Positions 50,268 through 59,445 of a DNA stretch of 64,000 nucleotides are shown one piece after another. The position numbers and the translations under genes are program-made. The stretch comes from Aquitalea magnusonii (GTDB lineage Bacteria > Pseudomonadota > Gammaproteobacteria > Burkholderiales > Chromobacteriaceae): NCBI RefSeq assembly GCF_002217795.2, contig NZ_AP018823.1:1178001-1242000 (forward strand). The letters are read 5' to 3'. How positions within the stretch are numbered: position 1 is the first letter of the stretch; each line of letters begins with the position of its first letter. Under the pieces are notes generated by a model that searched no databases, had not been told where the DNA came from, and worked only from the letters and a program-made list of their open reading frames with translations.

Positions 50268-51185
50268 ATGAAACAGGGCATGATTTTGCTGTTGTTGGCG
50301 TTGGCACTGCCCGCGGCGGGCGGGCCGTTGCGGGACTGGCTGCAGCAGCGGGCGGCCAGTCACGATGCTCTGGCGGAGGAGGATGTTGCCAGCAGTGGCC
50401 GTTTGCCTGCTGGTGCACGCAAGCTGGCGGACTTGGCGTATGGCCCGGATGTGCGCCAGCGAATGGATGTCTATCTGCCTGCAGGCGAAGGGCAGGGCCG
50501 GCCATTATTGGTCATGATGCATGGCGGTGCCTGGCGTATGGGCAGCAAGCAGGCGGCTAATGTGGTGGATAACAAGCTGGCGCACTGGCTGCCCGCCGGC
50601 GTGGTGCTGGTGTCGCTGGATTATCGCCTGCTGCCGCAGGCCGCGGTGGAGCAGCAGGCCGATGATGTGGCCAGTGGCGTGGCCTGGGTGCAGATGCATG
50701 CCGCAGAGTGGGGAGCGGACAGGCGGCAACTGGTATTGATGGGACATTCTGCCGGCGCGCATCTGGCGGGTTTGCTGAGTACCGATGCCGCGTTGCGTCA
50801 GCGCCATGGCGTGCAGCCTTGGCTGGCAACGGTGCTGCTGGATAGTGCGGCACTGGATGTGGCAGCCATCATGCGCGGCCCGCATTTGCCCTTGTACGAC
50901 AAGGCTTTTGGTGCGGATGCGGCCCGCTGGGATGGTGTGTCCCCCACGCGCTTGCTGACGGCTGCCACGCCACCGCTGCTGGCGGTATGTTCCACGCGAC
51001 GGGGAGAGTCCTGCCGTCAGGCGCAGGGCTTGGCGGACAAGGGGCGCATGGTGGGGGTGACGGTGCAGCTATTACCGCTGGATTTAAGCCATGGCCAGAT
51101 CAACCAGCAATTGGGTCTGCCGGGCGACTATACCCGTGCGGTGGGGCAGTTTCTGCAGCGGGCTGGCTGGGCGGTAGCGCCATGA
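50268..51185 (+). CDS. Exported alpha/beta-hydrolase
   Basis: A 305-residue esterase-type hydrolase. Signal peptide about 1-19 (ALPAAGG). HGG oxyanion motif in LLVMMHGGAWRMGS, nucleophile elbow GHSAGAHLAG, acid and base probably in the second half (DLSHGQINQQLG supplies a His). It resembles the hormone-sensitive-lipase/BD-FAE carboxylesterase group. It lies between rarA and lolA on the opposite strand and is divergent from rarA. The substrate is unknown. Confidence 0.82.
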   Translation: MKQGMILLLLALALPAAGGPLRDWLQQRAASHDALAEEDVASSGRLPAGARKLADLAYGPDVRQRMDVYLPAGEGQGRPLLVMMHGGAWRMGSKQAANVVDNKLAHWLPAGVVLVSLDYRLLPQAAVEQQADDVASGVAWVQMHAAEWGADRRQLVLMGHSAGAHLAGLLSTDAALRQRHGVQPWLATVLLDSAALDVAAIMRGPHLPLYDKAFGADAARWDGVSPTRLLTAATPPLLAVCSTRRGESCRQAQGLADKGRMVGVTVQLLPLDLSHGQINQQLGLPGDYTRAVGQFLQRAGWAVAP

Positions 51186-51227
51186 CGGCCGGAGGGCATT
51201 GCGCAGGCTGTCGCCGCCAGTCCTTGT

Positions 51228-51836
51228 TCAGTCTCCGCTGACTACATCGGCACCCTTGGGTGGGGTAAAGCTGAAGTGGCTGGTGGCCAGTGCCGGGTTC
51301 TTTTGCTGTGCGCTAAAGCGGATACGGGTGTTGTTGCCAAAGCTGTCGGTCAGCTCCATTTCCACCAGCATTTTGTTGCTAAAGCCCATGCGGATGGCGT
51401 TGAAGGTGTTGTCGGCCTTTTTCGGGCTGGCGCTCAGCCATTCCACATCGCCCTGTTTGCCGGCCTCTTTCAGCACATAGTCACGTTCAATGGCATTGTT
51501 GCCGGCCAGCAGTGCTGCCGGGCTGGAGCCCAATGCGCCGTCCAGGTTCTTGCGGGTGACTTGGGACAGGTCCTTGTCGTAGATCCACAGTGTTTTACCA
51601 TCGCCAACAATCAGTTGCTCGTAGGGCTTGTTATAGCTCCAGCGGAATTTGCCGGGGCGGGAAATCTCCAGCGTGCCAGTGGCTTCTTCGTGCTTGTTTT
51701 TGGAGCTGACCACCTGGTTGAAGTTGGCGGACAGGGTTTTGGTATCGCTGACAAAAGCCTTGAGCTGGGCAATGGCTGAGGCGTGTGCCGGCAAGGCCAG
51801 CACGCTGGCCAGCATGGCCAGGGCTATTTTTTTCAT
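51228..51836 (-). CDS. lolA: Outer-membrane lipoprotein carrier protein LolA
   Basis: A 202-residue periplasmic chaperone that carries lipoproteins from LolCDE to LolB. Signal peptide about 1-19 (PAHA-SA), then the half-barrel fold with FNQVVSSKNKHEEATGTLEISRPGKFRWSYNKPYEQLIVGDGKTLWIYDKDLSQVT and the C-terminal segment SFTPPKGADV. It has the usual family length (about 200). Confidence 0.95.
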   Translation of the reverse strand: MKKIALAMLASVLALPAHASAIAQLKAFVSDTKTLSANFNQVVSSKNKHEEATGTLEISRPGKFRWSYNKPYEQLIVGDGKTLWIYDKDLSQVTRKNLDGALGSSPAALLAGNNAIERDYVLKEAGKQGDVEWLSASPKKADNTFNAIRMGFSNKMLVEMELTDSFGNNTRIRFSAQQKNPALATSHFSFTPPKGADVVSGD

Positions 51837-52018
51837 GACTTGTCCTTGTTGCGGTCCGCCGGGTGGGGCCGCCTGTGCCTTGTGTGGCTGCGCAGGCTGG
51901 CCCAGCCCGGCGGGATGGGGAGTGCTGTCTGGTTATTGCATTGCAGCATAGTGTGACAGCAAGTGAGGCAGCCGGTTCGCCCCATCCTGTTAAGGAATGT
52001 AGGCGGGGCTGCTACTGC

Positions 52019-53032
52019 TTACTTGCCCAGATCCTGCAGCCATTGCGGCTTGGGCAGCTTGTCATAGTCGATGATGTCGTCGGGGCCGGGCTGGTAGGCA
52101 AATACGGGCTTGCCGTGATTGCTGTAGCGCAGGTGGATGTAGGCACGACCGTGCAGTTGCGGGGTGTCCAGCATGATTTCCTGGTTCACACCCAGTAGCT
52201 GGCCTTGGCGGTTGGCATACAGATGGGACACGGTACGCGTGGCTTGCAAGTCGGCGCTCGAGCGCTGGGTGAGGGCTCGTATCAATTGCGAGGCAGCAGC
52301 AGCCTGCTTGCCATCTTCGGGACGGCCTTGTCGTTCGGCTTCCTGCTGTACCACCTTGGCCAGACCATCGACGATATGCACCACCACCTGGCTTTCCTGC
52401 AGCGGATTCATGGCAATGCGCAATTGGTAGCTGGCACCCAGCTCATGCGCGGTGGCGTCCAGCTTTTCCAGTGTGAATACCTGCTTGTCCACGCTGCCAT
52501 AACCCTCGTCTACCAGGCCAGGCAGCGCCTGCAGCATGGCATCCAGCGGAATCCTGTTGGCCATGTTGCGTGGCAGCTTGAAGCGGACAAAGCGTGGCTG
52601 TTCGCTGTACAGCTCGGGTAGGAACAGATTGAATGCTGCCGGATCCACCAGCAGCGAGAAGTCCTGCAGGTTGAGCTGTAGCGGCAAGGTAAGGCTGGCT
52701 TGCAGATTGCGCCGCTCAAAGCGGAAGGCGGGAATCAGCTCCAGCCGCTTGCTGCCTTGGTCCACCGCGCCGCTGACCGCCACCTTGGTGGAGCGGGCAA
52801 CCTGATTGATGGTGTAGGCCAGTTGCGGCTTGCCATCATCGGTGCTGCTGCCATGCAGCGAGGTAAAGCCCAGCTCACCGCTGAAGTTGTAGCTGGCATG
52901 CTGCAGGTTTTCCCGCAGCACCTGGCGGGTGGCCAGATCGGCAGATTTGCCGGCCAGCGGGCTGGCGCAGCCACCAAGCAGGGCAAGAGAAATGATAAGT
53001 GGGAGGGTGGCCAGGGCCGGGCGGAGTTTCAT
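52019..53032 (-). CDS. Lipoprotein of unknown function
   Basis: A 337-residue lipoprotein: a hydrophobic signal with lipobox LLGGC (Cys at about residue 22), then a mature region rich in beta strands and without membrane helices (for example YTINQVARSTKVAVSGAVDQ and NLQASLTLPLQLNLQDFSLLVDPAAF). It may be an outer-membrane-anchored protein that uses the LolA system next door. I do not recognise a domain. The chosen ATG 53032 has GGAG-like sequence upstream; a longer frame from 53158 adds 42 residues that disrupt the signal peptide. Confidence 0.7.
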   Translation of the reverse strand: MKLRPALATLPLIISLALLGGCASPLAGKSADLATRQVLRENLQHASYNFSGELGFTSLHGSSTDDGKPQLAYTINQVARSTKVAVSGAVDQGSKRLELIPAFRFERRNLQASLTLPLQLNLQDFSLLVDPAAFNLFLPELYSEQPRFVRFKLPRNMANRIPLDAMLQALPGLVDEGYGSVDKQVFTLEKLDATAHELGASYQLRIAMNPLQESQVVVHIVDGLAKVVQQEAERQGRPEDGKQAAAASQLIRALTQRSSADLQATRTVSHLYANRQGQLLGVNQEIMLDTPQLHGRAYIHLRYSNHGKPVFAYQPGPDDIIDYDKLPKPQWLQDLGK

Positions 53033-53124
53033 GGGGCTTTCCGGTAATGACAAGGGGATAGGGCGCAGCTTGGCATGACTGGCGAGGGGTGGCAAGCAGG
53101 CTGTACCCGCCTGCCACCCTGGCC

Positions 53125-54720
53125 TTAGCTGAACTTGTTGGTGATGGGGTAGCGCCAATCCTTGCCAAAACCACGCTGGGTGACACGCGGGCCAACCGGT
53201 GCCTGACGGCGCTTGTACTCGTTGATCTTCAGCAGGCGCACCACCTTGCGCACATCGGCCTCGGCAAAACCATCGGCAATGATCTGTTCGGCCGACAGGT
53301 TTTCTTCCACATAGCGCGCCATGATGGCATCCAGCACGTCGTAAGGTGGCAGGCTGTCCTGGTCTTTCTGATCCGGGCGCAGCTCGGCAGACGGCGGGCG
53401 GGTGATGATGCGCTCCGGAATGATTTCACCCTGGGTATTGCGCCAGCGGCACAGGGCAAATACCAGGGTCTTGGCCACATCCTTCAGCACGGCAAAGCCG
53501 CCGGCCATGTCGCCGTACAGTGTGCAGTAGCCGGTGGTCATTTCCGACTTGTTGCCGGTGGTCAGCACCAGCTTGCCGGTTTTGTTGGACAGCGCCATCA
53601 GCAAGGTGCCGCGAATGCGCGCCTGCAGGTTTTCTTCGGTGGTGTCTTCCGCCAGGCCGTTGAAATTGGCAGCCAGCGCATTCATGAAGCTTTCGTACAT
53701 CGGCCAGATTTCAATTTCGTCATACTTCACGCCCACCCGGCCTATCATGTCGCGCGAATCAATGACGGAAATATCGGCGGTATAGCGCGAGGGCATCATC
53801 ACCGCATGCACCTTGTCCGCGCCCAGTGCATCCACGGCAATGGCCAGTGTCAGGGCGGAGTCGATACCGCCGGACAGACCCAGCAATACGCCGGGGAAAC
53901 CGTTCTTGTTGATGTAGTCGCGCACACCCACCACCAGCGCGCGGTACACGCTTTCCAGCGGGTCGGGCAGGGCAGCCTTTGCGGGGGCGGCTTGCAGATC
54001 GCCCGCTGCAAAATCCACCAGCAGCAATTCATCATCATAGGCGGCGGCCTGGGCAACCACTTCGCCAGCCTTGTTGACGGCAAAGGATGCACCATCAAAT
54101 ACCAGCTCGTCCTGCCCACCTACCAGGTTGACATAGGCAAAGGGCAGGCCGGTTTCTTCGCTGCGGTAGCGCAGCACCTCGTGCCGGGTTTCAATCTTGT
54201 TGCGATGGAAAGGAGAAGCATTGAGCACCACCACCACATCCGCCCCGGCGTCGGCGGCCTCGGCAGCAGGGTCTACCGACCATACATCCTCGCAAATCAG
54301 CACACCCACCTTGTGTTCGCCCTGCTGGAACACCAGTGGCGTGGCACCCGGAGTAAAGTAGCGGCACTCGTCAAACACTTCGTTGTTGGGCAGCAGCATC
54401 TTGTGATACTGGCCAAGGCGGTTGCCGTCGCGCAGCACGGTGGCCGCATTGAAACGTTCATGACCCAGCTTGACCGGATGGCCAATCACCAGCGTAATGC
54501 CATCCAGCTCCAGCAACTGGTCCATAGCGGCCGAACAGGCCTGATAGAAGCTGTCACGCAGCAGCAGGTCTTCCGGGCTGTAGCCGGTGAGCGCCAGCTC
54601 CGGCGTCACCAGCACATCCGCCCCCTGGGCGATGGCAGCCTGGGCCAGATCGAGAATTTTTCGGGTATTGCCGGCGATATCGCCAACAACGGGGTTGAAC
54701 TGAGCGAGCGCAATACGCAT
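53125..54720 (-). CDS. nadE: Glutamine-dependent NAD synthetase
   Basis: A 531-residue two-domain enzyme that converts nicotinate adenine dinucleotide to NAD. The N-terminal nitrilase-fold glutaminase has the Glu41-Lys106-Cys142 triad (TPELALTGY, YHKMLLP, ICEDVW). The C-terminal synthetase domain carries the ATP pyrophosphatase loop SGGIDSAL and the LTTGNKSEMTTGYCTLYGD stretch. ATG 54720 gives the conserved MRIALAQFNPVVGD; starts further upstream overlap the divergent gene. Confidence 0.95.
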   Translation of the reverse strand: MRIALAQFNPVVGDIAGNTRKILDLAQAAIAQGADVLVTPELALTGYSPEDLLLRDSFYQACSAAMDQLLELDGITLVIGHPVKLGHERFNAATVLRDGNRLGQYHKMLLPNNEVFDECRYFTPGATPLVFQQGEHKVGVLICEDVWSVDPAAEAADAGADVVVVLNASPFHRNKIETRHEVLRYRSEETGLPFAYVNLVGGQDELVFDGASFAVNKAGEVVAQAAAYDDELLLVDFAAGDLQAAPAKAALPDPLESVYRALVVGVRDYINKNGFPGVLLGLSGGIDSALTLAIAVDALGADKVHAVMMPSRYTADISVIDSRDMIGRVGVKYDEIEIWPMYESFMNALAANFNGLAEDTTEENLQARIRGTLLMALSNKTGKLVLTTGNKSEMTTGYCTLYGDMAGGFAVLKDVAKTLVFALCRWRNTQGEIIPERIITRPPSAELRPDQKDQDSLPPYDVLDAIMARYVEENLSAEQIIADGFAEADVRKVVRLLKINEYKRRQAPVGPRVTQRGFGKDWRYPITNKFS

Positions 54721-54793
54721 GTTGAACACAACCATGGGTTTGGATAGTGTCGATTTTACCCCAAGAATGCGCACTTGCCCGAAAGGAAACCAC

Positions 54794-55924
54794 GTGAATC
54801 TGCAACTGGCCGATCAACTCAATGCCCTGGATGCGGCAGAATGGGACCGCCTTGCCGCAAATGCCGGCCTGTTCATGCAGCGGCAATGGTTGACCGCCCT
54901 GCATGACAGCGGCTGTGCCACCGCGGCCACCGGCTGGCAGCCCCTGCCCATCTGGAGCGAGCAGCACGGCCAGCTGCAAGGCCTGGCACCCGCTTGGCTC
55001 AAAAGCCATTCGCGTGGCGAATACGTGTTTGACTGGGCCTGGGCCGAAGCCTGGCAACGCGCCGGGCTGGACTACTATCCCAAGCTGCTGCTGGCTTCAC
55101 CCTTCACCCCGGTTACCGGCCAGCGCCTGCTGGGGCAGGGCGAAGCCAGAGCCGCGCTCATCGGCGGCCTGCAGCAAGTGGTGGCGGATTATCAACTCTC
55201 CTCCGCCCATGTCCTGTTTCCAGCGGCAGAAGAACTGGAGTTGTTGCAGCAGGCCGGCTGGCTGGTTCGCCACGGTGTGCAGTTTCACTGGCAAAACCAG
55301 GGTTATGCCGATTTCGATGCTTTTCTGGCAGCACTGTCGCAAAGCAAGCGCAAGAAAATCCGCCAGGAACGGCGCAAGGTGCGCGATGCCGGCATCAGCA
55401 TACAAGTCCTGCGCGGTGCAGAAATTACCGATCTGCACTGGCAGTTCTTCGAACGCTGCTACCGCCAGACCTATCTGGAACACCGCTCGCCGCCGTATCT
55501 CAACCTGGACTTCTTCCGCATGGCAGGTCGTTTACTGCCCAGCCACTGCGTTCTGTTCATCGCCAGCAGGGGAGATCAGCCCATTGCCGCCAGCTGGTGC
55601 CTGCAAGACGGCAGCACGCTCTATGGCCGTTACTGGGGCGCGCTGGAAAGCGTGGACTGTCTGCATTTCGAGCTGTGTTATTACAGCGCTATCGAATACG
55701 CCATTGCCCACGCTCTGCAATGTTTTGAAGGTGGGGCCCAGGGTGAGCACAAACTGGCGCGCGGTTTTGTGCCGGTTGGCACTTGCTCGGCACACTGGAT
55801 AGCCGACCCACGCTTTCGCACCGCCCTGAGTGACTGGCTGGCGCGAGAGAGGAGGGCGGTGCAGGACTACCGCGAAACACTTTTTTTGCATACCGCGTAC
55901 AAAACCCCTTGCGCAGCAGATTAA
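54794..55924 (+). CDS. COG3146 acyltransferase (FemAB/GNAT-like)
   Basis: A 376-residue protein of the uncharacterised peptidogalycan biosynthesis/CelD-like COG3146 group, with a GNAT-like fold. It carries SKRKKIRQERRKVRDAGI, the YLEHRSPPYLNLDFFR segment, WGALESVDCLHFELCYYSAIEYAI and GGAQGEHKLARGFVP, all characteristic of this family. The GTG at 54794 is preceded by AAAGGAAA. It is divergent from nadE and ends about 60 bp before tRNA-Ser. The acyl substrate is unknown. Confidence 0.85.
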   Translation: MNLQLADQLNALDAAEWDRLAANAGLFMQRQWLTALHDSGCATAATGWQPLPIWSEQHGQLQGLAPAWLKSHSRGEYVFDWAWAEAWQRAGLDYYPKLLLASPFTPVTGQRLLGQGEARAALIGGLQQVVADYQLSSAHVLFPAAEELELLQQAGWLVRHGVQFHWQNQGYADFDAFLAALSQSKRKKIRQERRKVRDAGISIQVLRGAEITDLHWQFFERCYRQTYLEHRSPPYLNLDFFRMAGRLLPSHCVLFIASRGDQPIAASWCLQDGSTLYGRYWGALESVDCLHFELCYYSAIEYAIAHALQCFEGGAQGEHKLARGFVPVGTCSAHWIADPRFRTALSDWLARERRAVQDYRETLFLHTAYKTPCAAD

Positions 55925-55937
55925 GGGCTTATATACT
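55909..55937 (+). promoter_or_regulatory. Promoter of the tRNA-Ser gene
   Basis: TTGCGC (55909-55914) and TATACT (55932-55937), 17 bp apart, followed by a GC-rich discriminator (GCGCAGCC) typical of stringently controlled stable RNA promoters. The -35 lies inside the end of the COG3146 gene. Confidence 0.65.
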
Positions 55938-55987
55938 GCGCAGCCTCTGAGGCCAAAACGCTGTAAAGCAGGCTTCAGCAGCCATCT

Positions 55988-56078
55988 GGAGAGGTGGATG
56001 AGTGGTTTAAGTCGCACGCCTGGAAAGCGTGTTTAGGGTAATACCCTAACGGGGGTTCGAATCCCCCCCTCTCCGCCA
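55988..56078 (+). tRNA. tRNA-Ser (anticodon GGA)
   Basis: A 91-nt class II tRNA including CCA. The acceptor stem GGAGAGG pairs with CCTCTCC. It has anticodon GGA at 56022-56024 in the loop CTGGAAA, the long variable arm typical of serine tRNA (TTAGGGTAATACCCTAA), T-arm GGGGGTTCGAATCCCCC, discriminator G and encoded CCA. It reads UCC and UCU codons. The 3' half is a likely attachment site for the adjacent integrase. Confidence 0.97.
56050..56078 (+). other. Probable att site in the 3' end of tRNA-Ser
   Basis: The T-arm plus acceptor end of tRNA-Ser is the usual target for integrases of this type, and the integrase starts 149 bp later facing away from the tRNA. A direct-repeat partner was searched for by eye in the rest of the window and not seen, so the other end is outside. 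AACAC / GTGTT with a T run (56079-56100) right after the tRNA is its terminator candidate. Confidence 0.5.
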
Positions 56079-56226
56079 AACACCCCTAAAGTGTTGTTTT
56101 TACAGTAAATTCAGGTTCTACAAGGCTTTTTTGCTCCTGAGTTCTACACAACACTCCTACACATTGGCGATAAGAGTTCAGTTTTTTTCTTGGCTTCCTA
56201 TACTCTGGATCGGAACTCAATGAACG

Positions 56227-57978
56227 ATGCCAATGTTACCTACAGGTCTGCAACGCCACCCCCAATCCGGCACCTACTATCTTCGTCGTCGCATCCCGTC
56301 TGACGTTCTTGTTTGCTATCCCGGCAAAAAAGAAATCACGTTCTCGCTACGCACAAAGGACTACCGCACTGCCGTCGAGCGCCATCGTGCGGAAGAAGCC
56401 CGTTTAACCAGCGAGTGGGAAGAAAAACGACAGCGGCAGGCAGAGCGTTACGCCCGTACGCAACTTGCCGCCATCACCCGTATCGACGCACTCACCCCCG
56501 AGGCCATCGACGCCATCTGTTTGCATGCTGAGTCGGTCAGCCTGGCTGGCGATGAAGCTCGTCGCGAAAACGGCCACTACACGCTGGACGAAGTCGAGGA
56601 ATACCAGAGTGGCTATACCGAGGCCAACCGCATTCTCAAAGGCGCGGTAGCCATTGGTGACTACGAGCTTTTGCGTGGCCCGCTGGAACAATTCCTGCGT
56701 CTATATCGCTACCAGCTGAAAGCCACTGAACCCGAAATGCGCCGCCTGGCACTGGCCTATGGCCGCATGGCCATCCGCACCAACGAAAAGCTGCTCAGTC
56801 GCTATGACGGCAAGGAAGTGCCGACCCCGGTCATGGCACAGCGGCTGGAAACCCCGATGCTGTCGGAGGTGACCCAAAGCTATCTGGCCTACTACCAGAA
56901 GCTGGACAAGGTAGCGATGCTGCGCAAGGTGACGGCCGTGATGCCGCTACTGGTGGATATCATCGGCGACAAACCCATCGGCCTGCTCAAGCAAACCGAC
57001 CTTGAAGCCTACTTCGAGGCTGTGCAAACCCTGCCACCGCGCTGGAAAGACATCTGCCGTCAGGAAAAACTGCGCCCACTGGAACTGGCCAAACAGCAAC
57101 GCGGCGAGATGAGCAAAGGGACCTTCGACGGCACCTACCTCGCCGTGATGACGCCGTTCATCAAATACTGCCGCCGCAAATGGCAGGACCACGGCTGGCC
57201 GATGACGCTGACCACCGAAGGGGTGCAATACCTAGGCTCCCGTCGCGACCCCGAAGGCGGGCAACGTGCGTTTGAATCGGCAGAACTGAAGCGGCTGTTT
57301 GAAGGGCCAGAAATGGCACGCTTTGCCCGACGACCCGCCATGGCGCACAAATATTGGCTTCCCCATCTGGGTTTGTTCACCGGTGCGCGGGTCAATGAGC
57401 TATGCCAACTGAACCCGCAAGTCGATATCACGCAGGATGCGCAGACCGGCATCTGGTATATGGACATCACCGACGAATCCGAAGGAGATTCCCGCATCGA
57501 CAAGTCAGTCAAAACCGGCGGCTCCAAGCGCAAGCTGCCCGTCCATCCCAAACTGATTGAGCTGGGCTTTCTGGACTATGTGGCGGCAGCCAAGAAACGG
57601 GGCGACACCTTGCTGTTCCAGGCCTTCCCGACCGCCGCTGGCCGCGCCTCGCCCAAGGCGATGAAGTGGTTCACCGAATTCCTGCAAGAAATCGGCCTGC
57701 GCGACGAAACCCCGAATGCCCGCATCGTCGGCATGCACGCCTTTCGCTCCACCTTCCTGCACCGGGCCATGGTGCTGGGCGTGGTCAGTGCGGAAACCAT
57801 TACCGGCCATGCCAGCAATATCACTAGCATCGAGACCATCCAGAACGGACAGGTCAATCAGGAAGCGTCAGCAGTGGTGAAAAAATACCGGGGTGAACTG
57901 CCGGTCGACAAGAAACTGGAAATCCTGTCGCGCATCACCTTCCCGGAGGTGGCGTTCATTAGAGCGGACAAGCCGTAA
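56227..57978 (+). CDS. Tyrosine-type site-specific integrase (DUF6538 type)
   Basis: A 583-residue phage/island integrase. The N-terminus matches the DUF6538 DNA-binding type (PTGLQRHPQSGTYYLRRRIPSDV). Catalytic residues are Arg near 386 (FTGARVNELCQ), HAFRST (His-x-x-Arg) near 503, and Tyr near 552 (VVKKYRGE). It lies directly behind tRNA-Ser, so it probably inserted this island there. Expression should be from a promoter in the 149-bp gap (a TATACT is near 56199). The start is the ATG at 56227, with a second ATG two codons later. Confidence 0.92.
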   Translation: MPMLPTGLQRHPQSGTYYLRRRIPSDVLVCYPGKKEITFSLRTKDYRTAVERHRAEEARLTSEWEEKRQRQAERYARTQLAAITRIDALTPEAIDAICLHAESVSLAGDEARRENGHYTLDEVEEYQSGYTEANRILKGAVAIGDYELLRGPLEQFLRLYRYQLKATEPEMRRLALAYGRMAIRTNEKLLSRYDGKEVPTPVMAQRLETPMLSEVTQSYLAYYQKLDKVAMLRKVTAVMPLLVDIIGDKPIGLLKQTDLEAYFEAVQTLPPRWKDICRQEKLRPLELAKQQRGEMSKGTFDGTYLAVMTPFIKYCRRKWQDHGWPMTLTTEGVQYLGSRRDPEGGQRAFESAELKRLFEGPEMARFARRPAMAHKYWLPHLGLFTGARVNELCQLNPQVDITQDAQTGIWYMDITDESEGDSRIDKSVKTGGSKRKLPVHPKLIELGFLDYVAAAKKRGDTLLFQAFPTAAGRASPKAMKWFTEFLQEIGLRDETPNARIVGMHAFRSTFLHRAMVLGVVSAETITGHASNITSIETIQNGQVNQEASAVVKKYRGELPVDKKLEILSRITFPEVAFIRADKP

Positions 57979-58043
57979 GCGGCGTGTTTCAGACGGAGCA
58001 GGGGAGGTGTCCATGCTGAATCCTGATGTGATGTCCTCCGTGC

Positions 58044-59324
58044 TTACAGCGAGTCCAGTGCAGCCAATGCCGTGGCGAAACGAGCGTGGCAAGCATCGGT
58101 ACGCTCATCCAGCTCCAGTGTCGCGAACTGTTGCTGTACTGCCGCCAGTGTCGAGCACCAGTCACGCATGGACGCTCGTAGGGTGTGACATGCCGCCTCG
58201 CCAAGTAGCGTGGGCAGGAATGCGTCAAACAATAAGGGCCATTGCTGATGCAGACCCACCGGGAAGCTACGCCAGCTAGTCAGCCGAGTAGGAGGGTCAC
58301 GCGTCAGGAACATCGGAGAGAAGTCGAACAGCGGACTGAGCTGCAAGCGACTGCCATGCTTCAGAAAGGCGGTATTGCGGCCGTGATTGTCTTCGGCCTT
58401 CAGGCAATAGGACAGCACATCCCGGCGCAAATACTCAGCCACTTGCTGCAGGAATTCGTCCGGCGCGGCATGGGCCTGCCAGTTCGTCAGTACGTCCTCA
58501 TGAAACAGTTTCAGCCCATGCTGCTGCGCATCCTGCAGGGTGTACATGCTCATCAGGTGATGATGCTGCCACTGGCCCTGCACCAAAGCACAGTCAAAGC
58601 GCGGGATGAACAGCAAGCTGCCCAGCATGAAAGGCTGGCCATGCACGTCCAGCCCCGCAGTCTTGGCCAGTTTCAGCCAGACAAACTCATGTTCCAGCAA
58701 AACCTGCTCTTCGCGATTGCGTGGAAATTTGACCAGCAAGCGCTCAACGATATCGTCCTCGGTCAGGCAGGTATCCGGGTAAAGCCGGCCATTCTTGGCG
58801 CGGCTCATCCATAGCTTGGGCGCTTGCCCCAGCATGCAGGTGACGCCATGCAAGACACCATGCTCTTGTAGCAGGGATTCAAACCCGGTGCCGACCTCTG
58901 CCAGTTCCGCCTCAGACCAGCCCCCAAAGCCTTGTGGCATCGCACCAGCCAAATACAGATGCGCCTCGCGAATACGCATGCAGCCAGGAGGCTGACTGGC
59001 CCCATGCATCAGTACGCTGACATCGTACTGCGCACCATCGCGGGCACTGCTATTCAGCAAGGTGAGAAGGGTATCCCGGCCATAGCCGCTCGGCAGCAAA
59101 TCCAGGAAAAAAGCCGGCCACCCATCGCAACGATAGTGGTTGAAGGAAAGAGGGTGCCGGAAATCCAGACTGGCTTCGTCACTGCGGTCGAGATGCTCAA
59201 GAACATAGTCAGGCAGGTACTCCAGCGTGCAGCTCGACGCCAGCCCCTTGGCCGGCTGGTCGATGTGCAGCGTGGCAGCAAGCCACCACACCCCGTCTAT
59301 GTACTTCTCGATTTGCAACTGCAT
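58044..59324 (-). CDS. HipA-family serine/threonine kinase without visible HipB
   Basis: A 426-residue protein of the HipA kinase fold. The N-terminal HipA-like part is SCTLEYLPDYVLEHLD with PAFFLDLLPSGYGRDTL. The ATP-site Lys is in RLLVKFPRNREE, followed by EHEFVWLKLAKTAGLDV, the catalytic loop KAEDNHGRNTAFL (HipA has a DxHxKN loop) and the DFG-like LFDFSPMF. HipA kinases inactivate translation factors by phosphorylation. No HipB helix-turn-helix gene lies next to it. AAGGAGAG precedes ATG 59324. It converges with the integrase and lies 121 bp downstream of a membrane protein gene. Confidence 0.82.
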   Translation of the reverse strand: MQLQIEKYIDGVWWLAATLHIDQPAKGLASSCTLEYLPDYVLEHLDRSDEASLDFRHPLSFNHYRCDGWPAFFLDLLPSGYGRDTLLTLLNSSARDGAQYDVSVLMHGASQPPGCMRIREAHLYLAGAMPQGFGGWSEAELAEVGTGFESLLQEHGVLHGVTCMLGQAPKLWMSRAKNGRLYPDTCLTEDDIVERLLVKFPRNREEQVLLEHEFVWLKLAKTAGLDVHGQPFMLGSLLFIPRFDCALVQGQWQHHHLMSMYTLQDAQQHGLKLFHEDVLTNWQAHAAPDEFLQQVAEYLRRDVLSYCLKAEDNHGRNTAFLKHGSRLQLSPLFDFSPMFLTRDPPTRLTSWRSFPVGLHQQWPLLFDAFLPTLLGEAACHTLRASMRDWCSTLAAVQQQFATLELDERTDACHARFATALAALDSL

Positions 59325-59445
59325 GGCTCACTCTCCTTGGTGAAGGAGTGTACCAAGGTCAGTACTTGCATGACTGCTGGCACCAAAACAAATGGTAGTG
59401 AGTCTGACGAAGTAGGTGACCGAGAGGATAACGAAATATGTGCGT

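Noticed and set aside
53089..54747. 552-codon plus-strand frame over nadE
   Set aside because: Mirrors the nadE coding frame; no motifs and no start context.
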